Positions 55,286-63,217 of a stretch of DNA of 64,000 nt are shown in pieces. The stretch lies in NCBI RefSeq assembly GCF_014279995.1, contig NZ_CP047935.1, positions 1,509,494-1,573,493 on the forward strand, written 5' to 3'. Position numbers and translations under genes: made by a program. Source of the stretch: Synechococcus sp. BIOS-E4-1. GTDB lineage: Bacteria; Cyanobacteriota; Cyanobacteriia; PCC-6307; Cyanobiaceae. Position 1 is the first letter of the stretch. Every line of letters starts with the position of its first letter. Below the pieces are notes generated by a model. It was given only the letters and a program-made list of their open reading frames with translations, was not told the DNA's origin and ran no database searches.

Positions 55286-55545
55286 GCGTCAATACCAGGG
55301 CTGACAAGGCACCGAATCGCCTGACTTCTGCATGGTGTCCAGGCTTCGATGGCAAGGTGTCTTTCAATGCGACTGGCGACAGAGTGCTTTCAGCCACAGC
55401 GCTTTCCCTCATATCAGTCAACGTGATCCGATGAGCATTGAGCGAAACGATGCCGGCCAAGTTCCTTTGCTGGCACTATTGGTGATATTTGGGGGATGTT
55501 TAATCGCTTAAAAGGAGCTATCTTGGCAAATATCTAAAGCTCCTT

Positions 55546-55773
55546 ATGGCTAACAACGGCAAATCACTTGAACTAAAATTTGCTTTCTACACACTTGCTG
55601 CGACTATTCTTGTTGCAATTTGGGCGTTTGCTTGCAATTTAATTAATACAACCTTCGCAATTGTCAATCCCATTGGACAAATCATTGTTGCCCTGGTCTT
55701 CGGCTTTCTGGCGTTTAAGTTATTCATGCTTATTCGTGAAAAGACTAAACATAAATCTGATCATGCCAGCTAG
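55546..55773 (+). CDS. Small membrane protein
   Basis: 75 residues with two hydrophobic segments (FYTLAATILVAIWAFACNLI, IGQIIVALVFGFLAFKLFML) and a basic end. No family recognised. Confidence 0.5.
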   Translation: MANNGKSLELKFAFYTLAATILVAIWAFACNLINTTFAIVNPIGQIIVALVFGFLAFKLFMLIREKTKHKSDHAS

Positions 55774-55848
55774 CTACTTATTGGCGGCTACGCTTGGATG
55801 GAAAAATTTTATAAGCCATAACTCTAAAAAGAATCAACTCCGCTGAAA

Positions 55849-56037
55849 TCATTGGGAGAATTTATTTATCAACCAAGCAAAAACGATGAGAGCAATCAAT
55901 GTCGGAGCAATACCTATCAATTTACCAACATTAAATATAAAGAGTATCAAAGCAAAGAGGATTACCACTCTGCCAGTAGTAGTAGACAAGAGCTTCTTCC
56001 ACTTAATCTTTTTCCCGCTTCGGCAGTTCTTTGTCAT
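55849..56037 (-). CDS. Small membrane protein, basic N-terminus
   Basis: 62 residues; Lys/Arg-rich start (KNCRSGKKIKWKKLLS) then two hydrophobic segments (VVILFALILFIFNVG, APTLIALIVFAWLINKF). Function unknown. Confidence 0.45.
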   Translation of the reverse strand: MTKNCRSGKKIKWKKLLSTTTGRVVILFALILFIFNVGKLIGIAPTLIALIVFAWLINKFSQ

Positions 56038-56099
56038 AAGAAGCAGGTCTGTTCAGCAGTCATAGCAACTATGTGCTGCAGCGTCAGATCTTTTCTTTG

Positions 56100-56345
56100 T
56101 CAAAAGGCATCAATGGGATAACCCATTAAGGGCACATCTGCTTCATGCCACTTTAATTTCCCACCAGCCACACCTTCAAGCTCCTCTTTACTGAGCTGAC
56201 AGAACTTGTTAGCAGTGAATTGATAACCGTATTCTTTAGCAATGCCTACAACATCTTCAGGCGACTTAGCTGCCTTTAGTTTCTGCTGAAGATTGGAATC
56301 ACCTTTGACATTGGCCAGGAATGCCTTGAGTTGTTCTAGGGACAT
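56100..56345 (-). CDS. Nif11-leader precursor with a core lacking Ser, Thr and Cys
   Basis: 81 residues. A standard leader (MSLEQLKAFLANVKGDSNLQ) ends EELEGVAGG. The core KLKWHEADVPLMGYPIDAF has no Cys, Ser or Thr, so no lanthionine or dehydroresidue can form. It may be an inactive peptide or matured by leader removal only. Confidence 0.82.
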   Translation of the reverse strand: MSLEQLKAFLANVKGDSNLQQKLKAAKSPEDVVGIAKEYGYQFTANKFCQLSKEELEGVAGGKLKWHEADVPLMGYPIDAF

Positions 56346-56578
56346 GGATAGCAGTTCTGTTCAGCAGTCATAGCAACGACTTGCAGCGGTGTCTTCAGCT
56401 AACAGTGACAATGCTCAATCGAGCCAGACATGGCGACGAATTTAAAATTTTTAGAGACTGCTTTATGGGATAAATCAGGATATTGAAGAATTGAAAAGCC
56501 TCTACGACGGCAGTGGCTTTGATAAATAAAGTACAGTTCTTTTTCCTTCCTTTCCTAGCATTAGCAGGTTTAACGGTA

Positions 56579-56830
56579 TCAGTCATCGATCAAGGTAACA
56601 TCTTCATCTGTACCATATCTAGTAAAACAATCAATGCAAGCACCCCCAGCAGCTCTTTCCAGCTCCTCTTCTGAAATCTCGTTCTGAATGTCATCAGCAG
56701 AAATACTAAACCCAGCCTCTTTCGCAATCGCAAGAGCTGAATCAACATCAGCGGCTGCTTTGAGCTTTTCCTGAAGGCTGGTGTCGTCTTTGACTTTTTC
56801 TAAGAAGGCTTGAAGCTGTTCTTCTGACAT
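56579..56830 (-). CDS. Nif11-leader precursor peptide
   Basis: 83 residues. Leader MSEEQLQAFLEKVKDDTSLQ, ending EELERAAGG. The core ACIDCFTRYGTDEDVTLIDD has two Cys and three Thr. The upstream module is intact. Confidence 0.87.
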   Translation of the reverse strand: MSEEQLQAFLEKVKDDTSLQEKLKAAADVDSALAIAKEAGFSISADDIQNEISEEELERAAGGACIDCFTRYGTDEDVTLIDD

Positions 56831-56924
56831 ATGTATGAAATCTATTCAGCAACCTTAGCAACGGTCTGCTGCAGCGTCTTTGGTTAATACTTAGCGCGCT
56901 CAATCGTGCCAGGTATTGAAGGTG
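56831..56924 (-). promoter_or_regulatory. Conserved Nif11 upstream module (minus strand)
   Basis: Read on the minus strand: ATACCTGGCACGATTGAGCG, TAAGTATTAACCAAAGACGC, TGCAGCAGACCG and TTGCTAAGG before the start. Confidence 0.6.
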
Positions 56925-57018
56925 TATTTATGGGTTTAGTTGAGCTAATGAAGCAAGATCTCAGTGATAAAAGAGACTTCAGGTTTGATATAACTAGTAA
57001 TTCAACTAGACCAGCAGT

Positions 57019-57291
57019 CTACCTTTTACCACACACAACCTCGCCCTCACTGAAACATACATGCCCTTCCTGAGACTGACAATCCCCCACAAACGTACTC
57101 GCCGCGCCACCCGAAACACCTTCTAGCTCCCTTTCACTGAGCTGGTTAATTTTATCAGCAGTGAATTCATAACCGTGCTCTTTGGCAATGTCTACAACAT
57201 CTTCAGGTGACTTTGCTGCTTTAAGTTTCTCCTGAAGACTTGTATCGCCTTTGACCTTTTCAAGGAACGCTTTGAGTTGCTCTTCTGATAT
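57019..57291 (-). CDS. Intact Nif11 precursor starting at ATA instead of ATG
   Basis: 90 residues with no stop in the frame. The leader (SEEQLKAFLEKVKGDTSLQE) and cleavage site (ELEGVSGG) are complete, and the 28-residue core has three Cys (GDCQSQEGHVC, VVCGKR). Only the start codon differs: sisters read CCCATGTCAGAA, this one CCCATATCAGAA. ATA is a poor initiation codon, so the gene is either silent by one base change or expressed at low level. It is missed by start-based gene finding. Confidence 0.72.
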   Translation of the reverse strand: MSEEQLKAFLEKVKGDTSLQEKLKAAKSPEDVVDIAKEHGYEFTADKINQLSERELEGVSGGAASTFVGDCQSQEGHVCFSEGEVVCGKR

Positions 57292-57389
57292 GGGTATCGG
57301 GAGTCTTTAACGATTATAGTAACTGTCTGCTGCAGAGGCTTTGAGTGTGTAAGTTTTAAAGCCGAGTGGAAAAATTTATAAGTTACCCT

Positions 57390-57659
57390 TTATATCAGTC
57401 CCCATCCTCCACCCTCCGCATAGTAAATCGCTCTCTCAACTGGTGTCCAACCATGCCAATTCTGTTTGACCTTCCCACCAGTCACGCCTTCTAAATCCTT
57501 TTCACTGAGCTGACTCAGCTTATCAGCGCTGAATTCGTAACCATGTTCTTTAGCAATGCCTACGACATCTTCAGGTGACTTAGCTGCTTTTAGCTTGCTT
57601 AGAAGATTGGAACCATCTTTGACCTTGGCCAGGAATGCCTTGAGCTGTTCTAGGGACAT
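57390..57659 (-). CDS. Nif11-leader precursor with a Cys-free Gly/Trp-rich core
   Basis: 89 residues. Leader MSLEQLKAFLAKVKDGSNLL, ending KDLEGVTGG. The long core (KVKQNWHGWTPVERAIYYAE, then GGGWGLI) has one Thr and no Cys, so thioether rings are impossible. Trp and Tyr are enriched. Confidence 0.82.
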   Translation of the reverse strand: MSLEQLKAFLAKVKDGSNLLSKLKAAKSPEDVVGIAKEHGYEFSADKLSQLSEKDLEGVTGGKVKQNWHGWTPVERAIYYAEGGGWGLI

Positions 57660-57754
57660 GGGTATCTGAAATCACTAACGGTTATAGCAACGGTCTGCTG
57701 CAGAGCCTTTGTCAATCGATTAATACGCTCAATTGTGCCAGATATTGAAGGCTG
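57660..57754 (-). promoter_or_regulatory. Conserved Nif11 upstream module (minus strand)
   Basis: Minus strand: ATATCTGGCACAATTGAGCG and TTGCTATAACCGTTAGTGAT, as before other members. The downstream gene is the Cys-free one. Confidence 0.58.
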
Positions 57755-57785
57755 ATTTATGGGGTTAGTCAGACTATTGAACCAA

Positions 57786-57812
57786 TAAAAAGCCCCTGCT
57801 AATGCAAGGGCT
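57786..57812 (-). terminator. Terminator downstream of the Nif11 gene at 57894
   Basis: On the minus strand AGCCCTTGC-ATTA-GCAGGGGCT pairs with one mismatch and is followed by TTTTT. It is a good intrinsic terminator. Confidence 0.68.
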
Positions 57813-57893
57813 GTGAGTGTGTTGGCTGTGTCACCAGCAAAATAGGCTGTTGTCCGGTCCCGGGCTAGTCACCGCAGAAACGACGCACTCAAT

Positions 57894-58130
57894 TCAAGCA
57901 CCACTACACGGTCCGCATCCAGGAATGCACAAACCACCAGCAGCTCCCTTCAGTTCTTCTTCTGACAGCTGAGCTTGTGCTTCCTCGACCGCTTCAGCAG
58001 TAATCTCAAAACCTGCCTCTTTGGCAAGACTAGCGATTGAATCAGCATCTGTTGTTGCCCTTAGCTTTTCCTGCAGAGAAGTATCAGCCTTGACTGCTTC
58101 CCAAAAGGCTTTGAGTTGTTCTTCTGACAT
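57894..58130 (-). CDS. Nif11-leader precursor peptide, short Cys-rich core
   Basis: 78 residues. Leader MSEEQLKAFWEAVKADTSLQ, ending EELKGAAGG. The 12-residue core LCIPGCGPCSGA has three Cys but only one Ser, so Ser-Cys rings cannot account for all Cys; disulfides or no rings are possible. Confidence 0.86.
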   Translation of the reverse strand: MSEEQLKAFWEAVKADTSLQEKLRATTDADSIASLAKEAGFEITAEAVEEAQAQLSEEELKGAAGGLCIPGCGPCSGA

Positions 58131-58215
58131 GGGTATCGGGAGTCTTTATCGGTTATAGCATCGATATCTTCTAGTGTCTCTGGCTAACAACTAATGCGAA
58201 CAATCGTATTAGATG
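58131..58215 (-). promoter_or_regulatory. Conserved Nif11 upstream module (minus strand), diverged
   Basis: Minus strand: ATACGATTGTTCGCATTAG and GATGCTATAACCGATAAAGA. The first block has changed (ATACGATTGTTCG for the usual GCACGATTGAGCG), but the -10-like TGCTATAACC remains. Confidence 0.5.
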
Positions 58216-58254
58216 TCTGAGACTGATTGATGGTCTTTTAGGGGTGATTGAAGA

Positions 58255-58282
58255 AATAAAAAACCCCTGCCGTTGCAAGGGC
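58255..58282 (-). terminator. Terminator downstream of the Nif11 gene at 58308
   Basis: On the minus strand CCCTTGC-AACG-GCAGGGG (near-perfect stem) followed by TTTTTTATTT. Confidence 0.68.
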
Positions 58283-58307
58283 TTTGATGAGTAGTCTTTT
58301 AGTAGGC

Positions 58308-58556
58308 TCAACACTCAGCCGTCAATAACCAGCAAGTCGTCATAAAATTGGAGGTTCCACCACCAGCCGCAGCTTCTAGCTCCTCTTCAGAAATCTCTGA
58401 TTGAGCCTTCTTCAAGTCGTCAGCAGAAATCATAAATCCCGCCTCTTTTGCAATCGCAAGAACTGAATCGGAACCAGCAGCTGCCTTGAGCTTCTCCTGA
58501 AGGTTGGTCTCGCCTTTGACTTTTTCTAGGAATGCTTTGAGTTGTTCTTCTGACAT
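58308..58556 (-). CDS. Nif11-leader precursor peptide
   Basis: 82 residues from ATG 58556 (an ATG at 58565 adds three). Leader MSEEQLKAFLEKVKGETNLQ, ending EELEAAAGG. The core GTSNFMTTCWLLTAEC has two Cys and four Ser/Thr, suited to two rings. Confidence 0.86.
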   Translation of the reverse strand: MSEEQLKAFLEKVKGETNLQEKLKAAAGSDSVLAIAKEAGFMISADDLKKAQSEISEEELEAAAGGGTSNFMTTCWLLTAEC

Positions 58557-58646
58557 GGATATCAAGTGTCTTAAAAGGTTATAGCAACGATGTTTTGATG
58601 TGTCTTTGGCTTATACTTACAGTGCTCAATCATGCCAGGTATTGAA
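58557..58646 (-). promoter_or_regulatory. Conserved Nif11 upstream module (minus strand)
   Basis: Minus strand: ATACCTGGCATGATTGAGCA and TTGCTATAACCTTTTAAGAC, as in the sister genes. Confidence 0.55.
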
Positions 58647-58682
58647 TGCTGATTTGTGGGATTATTGGCGAGATTGAAGAAA

Positions 58683-58712
58683 TAAATAAAAGCCCCTGTC
58701 AATGCAAGAGCT
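58683..58712 (-). terminator. Probable terminator downstream of the broken Nif11 gene at 58736
   Basis: Minus strand: AGCTCTTGCATTGACAGGGG then CTTTTATTT; an imperfect stem of the array type. Confidence 0.5.
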
Positions 58713-58735
58713 TTGCTGTGTGTAGGCTTGGTTAC

Positions 58736-58956
58736 TCAACTATAACCGCTACAGCCCAGACCCCAGCTACCAGTTCCACCAGCCACGCCTTCTAGCTCCT
58801 CTTTACTGAGCTGACTGAGGTGATCTGAATTGAATTCATGACCATGCTCTTTAGCAATAGAACATCTTCAGCTAATATAGCTGCTTTTAGTTTCTCCTGA
58901 ATTGTCTGGTCGTCCTTCGCTTTTGCTAGGAACGCTCTGAGTTGTTATTCCGACAT
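58736..58956 (-). pseudogene. Nif11 precursor broken by a stop and a small deletion
   Basis: ATG 58956 opens MSE then TAA (CAA-type codon changed); later bases of GDVVGIAKEHG are lost, shifting the frame. The second part reads SIAKEHGHEFNSDHLSQLSK and ELEGVAGG with a small core (TGSWGLGCSGYS). The core is still in a readable frame although the leader is dead. Confidence 0.75.
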
Positions 58957-59136
58957 GGGTATCTGTAGTCCTTAGTGGTTATAGTAATGGCCTGATGAAG
59001 GTGCTTTGGCTGATAATTATGTACTCTAAAATATAGAGATTTGAGGCCATGAAGGCTTCTGAGTGTTGTTGAAAGAATACTTAAGTTGTGAAAGTTCTAG
59101 GCAGATGTGTGGGGTTTCAATTTACCCTTTTTAGTA

Positions 59137-59416
59137 TTATTTTTTCTCGCATTTACACGTGCCGCAATGAGTGCCATATATATAATATGACCCAGTGCTG
59201 CAGGAGTTAGCTCCTCCAGAGACTTCCTCGAGTTCTCCTTCTGAAAGTTCTGTATAGATTGATTGAGCTTTGACGATGGCTTCAGCTGAGACATTGAAGC
59301 CTGCTTCTTGAGCAATGGCTGCCACAGCATCGGCATTAGCAGCTGCTTTTAGCTTCTCCTGAAGGCTGGTGTCGCCTTTGACTTTCTCTAGAAACTTTGA
59401 GCTGTTCTTCTGTCAT
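59137..59416 (-). pseudogene. Nif11 precursor with one-base frameshift in the leader
   Basis: ATG 59416 reads MTEEQLKVSRESQ: one base missing in the AAAGC(T)TTC region shifts the frame. The rest, from about 59325, is intact in the other phase (MAAIAQEAGFNVSAEAIVKA, EGELEEVSGG) and ends in a core with four Cys (ANSCSTGSYYIYG, then THCGTCKCEKK). An internal ATG would yield only a truncated leader. Confidence 0.75.
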
Positions 59417-59586
59417 GGGTATCAGGTCTGATCAGAAATAATACCAGCGGCTGCAGCGTTTTTGGCTAACAATTACTGCGCTCAATCGTGGCAGGTGTTT
59501 GATGCTGATTTATCGGATTATTTAGGATATTGAAGCATTAAATTAACCTGCATCGGCATGGAATTTGATGAGTGGACTACAGCTAC

Positions 59587-59861
59587 TTACAACATTAAGC
59601 AGATTACACACGTGTGCGCGTAGGTGTGAGTGTGCAGCCAGGTGCACGGTTTACCTTGGAGTCCACCGCCGGCAACACTTTCCAGCTCATCTTCAGAAGG
59701 CTTTGATTGAGCCTTCTTCAAATCGTCAGCAGAGATACTAAATCCCGCCTCTTTGCAATCGCAAGAGCTGCTTAAACATCAGCAGCTGCTTTGAGCTTTT
59801 CCTGAAGGCTGGTGTCAGCTTTGACCTTTTCTAGAAAAGCTTTGAGTTGCTCTTCTGACTT
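59587..59861 (-). pseudogene. Nif11 precursor with lost start, stop and frameshift
   Basis: The start position reads AAG (CCCAAGTCAGAAGAGCAACT), a TAA sits in the mid-leader, and a base is missing near ATTGCAAAGAGG. The end region is still readable: GGGLQGKPCTWLHTHTYAHT followed by CVICLML, with an odd repetitive His/Thr stretch. Damage is heavier than in the sister copies. Confidence 0.7.
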
Positions 59862-59907
59862 GGGTGGCTGGCCAGTACAGAAGGCTTAGCCATGGCCAGC
59901 TGCAGCG

Positions 59908-60138
59908 TCACCCGAACTCCGGGCACCATCCGGCCTGGTCTTGCCAGGTGGGAGTCCAGTGGCGGCAACGCTTGATCAGGTGATCGCCCTGCTGGAGCTG
60001 CTGTTGCCTGAGATTGCAGGCCACCATCGTTCGGCAGTGGCCATCCACTCCATAGGCGAAGTGCTGGCAAGTCAGGCAAATCCGGGCTCCTTTCCAGTTC
60101 TGCAGCTCTTTCTCGTCCACAAAGTCCCACTCCTCCAT
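59908..60138 (-). CDS. Small Cys-rich protein, probably zinc binding
   Basis: 76 residues: acidic start (MEEWDFVDEKELQNWKGARI) followed by CLTCQHFAYGVDGHCRTMVA, CNLRQQQL and a HLIKRCRHWTP end. The two CxxC-like pairs and His suggest metal binding. The pattern is familiar from picocyanobacterial small proteins. It sits inside the Nif11 array without relation to it. Confidence 0.68.
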   Translation of the reverse strand: MEEWDFVDEKELQNWKGARICLTCQHFAYGVDGHCRTMVACNLRQQQLQQGDHLIKRCRHWTPTWQDQAGWCPEFG

Positions 60139-60524
60139 CGCTCCTCTCTGCTGTAGTGCAGACGTACTAAGACAGGGTGAGAGGTGTGGTCAAGCGAGTT
60201 CAGAAAGGCTTTCGGAATCACCCGATCAGGTGATGTGGTCAAGGGGCTTTTGGGGGATCTTGAGGGAGCCCACCTCTAACAGGCAGCGCATGTTGCAGCG
60301 GTTCCTCACCACCGCTCCATGCACAACCTGTTCCAGATCGCTGATGTGGATTCTGGCGTGATCCGCTGGGTCAACGCTGATCTGGTGACTCACATCCTTC
60401 CTGCGATCTAAGGGCGGTGTGACCAACCTCACAACCCTCCTTGAGGCAGGTCATCAAGTCAGCTGTTGATTGCGGAGATGGTGTGGCCATCGAGAGGAAA
60501 CAAGCCTCCACCGCTTTCAGATCC
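60139..60524. other. Stretch without a called gene; holds copy 1 of a repeated coding fragment
   Basis: A fragment near 60358-60411 (GTGATCCGCTGGGTCAACGC, then TGATCTGGTGACTCACATCC) recurs after the gene at 60525, at 61191-61239. Confidence 0.5.
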
Positions 60525-61106
60525 ATGCCTCATTTTGTGACTTTCGACGTCGTACCTCAACCCGAAAAGGACAGCTTTGGAAGCTTTGAACCAAGGCAAG
60601 CAAAGTTGCAGGACGCTTCTACGAATGATGACGTGACCGGTCGGAAGGGTTTGAACTGGAGTGAAATCTGCGATGAAGGTACCTCGCTTAAACAGGCAGA
60701 TGAGCTGACCGGCGGCTTTGAGCCGCGTGAAGTGATACCCGTTGAGATTGGACAACGACCTGATCCAGAGATTGGCGGTCTTGAAGCACCTGGCAGTGGG
60801 ATCGTCCTAGATACAACACCTCCCCAGATGTCGATGCATCAAGGCGCGATGAACAGTGTTTGGGGCAAAGATGCAGCTGGAAACTTTCGTGATGCAGCTG
60901 GAAATACCTCAGAGAGATACCGTCTTGGCCCCGGAGCTACTTTCGAAGACATAACCGAAACCTTCAAGCCAGTCCCTGAGATGGACAGCTTTGGTGAATC
61001 CCTCAAGCCCGTTCCAGAAGATGGCGGTTTTCAACCACTTGAAGGAGCTTCAGTTGAGATTGGTCGTCCACCTGATCCAAAACTCTGGCTTCAAATGTTG
61101 GGCTGA
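60525..61106 (+). CDS. Hypothetical protein with internal repeats
   Basis: 193 residues from ATG 60525 (TTG 60441 possible). Repeated motifs include GGFEPREVIPVEIGQRPDPE against GGFQPLEGASVEIGRPPDPK and FKPVPEMDSFGESLKPVPED. Sequence is acidic and Pro/Gly-rich with no membrane segment. It may be a structural or surface repeat protein; function unknown. Confidence 0.5.
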   Translation: MPHFVTFDVVPQPEKDSFGSFEPRQAKLQDASTNDDVTGRKGLNWSEICDEGTSLKQADELTGGFEPREVIPVEIGQRPDPEIGGLEAPGSGIVLDTTPPQMSMHQGAMNSVWGKDAAGNFRDAAGNTSERYRLGPGATFEDITETFKPVPEMDSFGESLKPVPEDGGFQPLEGASVEIGRPPDPKLWLQMLG

Positions 61107-61190
61107 CCGCTATTTGAGCTTGCACAGAACGACTGAGCCACGACCTTTCAAAGCAAAGCCCCGCTCTCATGAGTGGGGCATCTCAGTGGT

Positions 61191-61239
61191 GATCCGCTGG
61201 TTCAAAGCTGACCTGGTGACGCACATCCTTCCCACATAG
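61191..61239. repeat. Second copy of a fragment also at 60358-60411
   Basis: GTGATCCGCTGGTTCAAAGC followed by TGACCTGGTGACGCACATCC matches the other copy at most positions. The two copies flank the gene at 60525. Confidence 0.55.
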
Positions 61240-61311
61240 CAACAACTCTCCGTAAGCCAGCGGCGCGTCTAGCGACGCACCAGACAAGCTGACTTCCTTC
61301 GTGTTGTCCAG

Positions 61312-61641
61312 TCAATCAATCGTTGAGCAGTCAGGAGATATGTTTAATGCATCAATATTCTTTTGCAATGCCCTTCTGCATCCCTCAATAAACCAGAGAG
61401 CCAGCTCTTTCTTCATGCTTGCACTCGCATCCTTTGGAAGGTGACCCGTGAAAACCAATCGATCTCCAAAAGAATCAATAAATCCAGGCTCTTCGGTTTC
61501 TTTGACTTGCTCTTGAAGCTCACTTTCCATCCTTTGTATTTCACTTGCCTTATTGAGAACGCAGTCATCGTCGGCGTAGTACTGCGAATAGACAGGTGCA
61601 GATGTAAGAAATAGAGCACTTAATACTAATAGAGATTTCAT
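61312..61641 (-). CDS. Secreted hypothetical protein, paralogue family B
   Basis: 109 residues from ATG 61641. Signal peptide MKSLLVLSALFLTSAPVYS; mature part begins with DDCVLNKASEIQRME and ends SPDCSTID, with a charged helical middle. It pairs with the gene at 2055 and may form a disulfide between the two Cys. Upstream ATGs at 61647 and 61659 would extend it slightly. Confidence 0.6.
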   Translation of the reverse strand: MKSLLVLSALFLTSAPVYSQYYADDDCVLNKASEIQRMESELQEQVKETEEPGFIDSFGDRLVFTGHLPKDASASMKKELALWFIEGCRRALQKNIDALNISPDCSTID

Positions 61642-61659
61642 AGACATACGCTTGATCAC

Positions 61660-62132
61660 TTAACGCTAGTACTCTGAGTGCAATAAATTAATTTACTAAC
61701 ACTAATGACTAAAAAAGAAGGAGAAAAGGCTGAAAAGGATATTGGGTTGCCTTCCTATAACCATTCACAAAAACAGTTCAATCATAACTGTGGTTTAGCT
61801 GCTGCTAGGGAATCCCTTTATGTCAGGCACACTGCCAAATACCGTACCGCTAAATCCTAGTTATAACGGCTTCTACTTTCGCTAGAAGCCTCTACAAGGC
61901 GCCTGTAATTGTCTCTATGGGTGATACATCTATTTGAAGGTTTAGCGTCTCACCGAGCCTTTTATTGTCAGTTTTAAAAGGCTTGGCTCATTCAGCGCCA
62001 TCGAAACATACGACTTTGCTCCCGCACAAACTGTCCGAAAAGGTCCTGAAACCGAACCTCGACGGACGGTCGCCCCACTTCCATGCGTGATCCAGCGGGA
62101 ATAGAACGAAAAGGTCCCACTCGGAGACACCC
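61660..62132. other. Stretch without a supported gene
   Basis: The minus-strand frames at 61942 and 61992 are not supported. CCCACTCGGAGACACCCATG before the gene at 62133 is its ribosome-binding area. Confidence 0.4.
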
Positions 62133-62402
62133 ATGACTCAAGAACAACTCAAGGCATTCATCGCCAAAGTTCAAGCCGATACTTCACTGCAGGAACAGCT
62201 CAAGGCAGAAGGTGCAGACCCTGTTGCTATTGCCAAAGCTGCTGGTTTCGCGATTAGCACAGAAGACTTAAAAGCAAATCCCCAAGACTTGTCTCAGAGA
62301 GACCTTGAAAGTGCAGCTGGTGGAGCTAACTCCTGCGATATCATGACTCACCAAGTCTGGGATTCCTATATGGGAACCTGTTTTATTTGTAATAAGCACT
62401 AA
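62133..62402 (+). CDS. Nif11-leader precursor peptide
   Basis: 89 residues. Leader MTQEQLKAFIAKVQADTSLQ, ending RDLESAAGG. The core ANSCDIMTHQVWDSYMGTCF plus ICNKH has three Cys; it starts ANSC and has GTC like the broken gene at 59137, hinting at common origin. The upstream region lacks the usual module. Confidence 0.85.
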   Translation: MTQEQLKAFIAKVQADTSLQEQLKAEGADPVAIAKAAGFAISTEDLKANPQDLSQRDLESAAGGANSCDIMTHQVWDSYMGTCFICNKH

Positions 62403-62440
62403 ATATGTGTGGTGAATGTGTTATGTGAGCCTACTCATCA

Positions 62441-62470
62441 AAGCCTCTGCGTTGACAGGGGCTTATTATT
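62441..62470 (+). terminator. Terminator after the Nif11 gene at 62133
   Basis: AAGCCTCTG-CGTTGA-CAGGGGCTT stem (one G-T pair) followed by ATTATTG; T-run weak. Confidence 0.6.
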
Positions 62471-62502
62471 GCTTCAATCTCGCCAATAATCCCACAAATC
62501 AG

Positions 62503-62594
62503 CCTTCAATACCTGGCACGATTGAGCGCAGTAAGTATTAGCCAAAGACGCTGCAGTAGACCGTTGTTATGACTGCTGAACAGACCTGATACCC
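62503..62594 (+). promoter_or_regulatory. Conserved Nif11 upstream module, best-preserved copy
   Basis: CAATACCTGGCACGATTGAG, CGCAGTAAGTATTAGCCAAA, GACGCTGCAG and TTGTTATGACTGCTGAACAG before the start. Confidence 0.62.
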
Positions 62595-62819
62595 ATGTCC
62601 CTAGAACAACTCAAGGCATTCCTCGCCAAGGTCAAAGGTGATTCCAATCTTCAGGAGAAACTAAAAGAAGCTAAGTCACCTGAAGATGTTGTAGGCATTG
62701 CTAAAGAGCACGGCCACGAATTCACTGCTGATAAGGTCACTGAACTCAGTGAAGAGGAACTAGAAGGCGTGGCTGGTGGCCAGATGTCTTTATCGGACTG
62801 GAAGTGTGTCCATAACTAA
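62595..62819 (+). CDS. Nif11-leader precursor peptide, single Cys core
   Basis: 74 residues. Leader MSLEQLKAFLAKVKGDSNLQ, ending EELEGVAGG. The core QMSLSDWKCVHN has two Ser and one Cys, allowing one ring. The leader is nearly identical to that at 14392 in the other array. Confidence 0.86.
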   Translation: MSLEQLKAFLAKVKGDSNLQEKLKEAKSPEDVVGIAKEHGHEFTADKVTELSEEELEGVAGGQMSLSDWKCVHN

Positions 62820-62955
62820 ACCTACGTAAAGAACATAAGAAACTAAACAACAGGCTGCAGTTGTGTCCATAACTTTTCTCCTCGGCTTCAAAACTTACAC
62901 ACTCAAAGCCTCTCCAGCAGACTGTTGCTATAACTGCTGAAAGGACCTACTACTC

Positions 62956-63207
62956 ATGTCAGAAGAACAACTCAAAGCCTTTCTAGAGAAGGTCAAAGCA
63001 GACACAAGCCTTCAGGAAAAGCTGAAAGAAGCTAGCGAATCAGTATGTATAACAAACCTTGCTAAGGAACATGGTCACGAATTCTCTTCAGACACATATG
63101 AAAAACTCAGCGAAGAGGAGCTAGAAAGTTTGTCAGGTGGTGCTAATACGCCCAATCTCTGCTGTTGCACAGCTGCCACATTCAAAGTCGGCTATTCTGG
63201 TTTTTAA
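62956..63207 (+). CDS. Nif11-leader precursor peptide with CCC core
   Basis: 83 residues. Leader MSEEQLKAFLEKVKADTSLQ with an altered middle, ending ELESLSGG. The core ANTPNLCCCTAATFKVGYSG (then F) has three neighbouring Cys and three Thr plus Ser. Adjacent Cys is unusual for thioether rings. Its stop is 11 bases before the next, broken, start. Confidence 0.84.
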   Translation: MSEEQLKAFLEKVKADTSLQEKLKEASESVCITNLAKEHGHEFSSDTYEKLSEEELESLSGGANTPNLCCCTAATFKVGYSGF

Positions 63208-63217
63208 AAAACATCTC

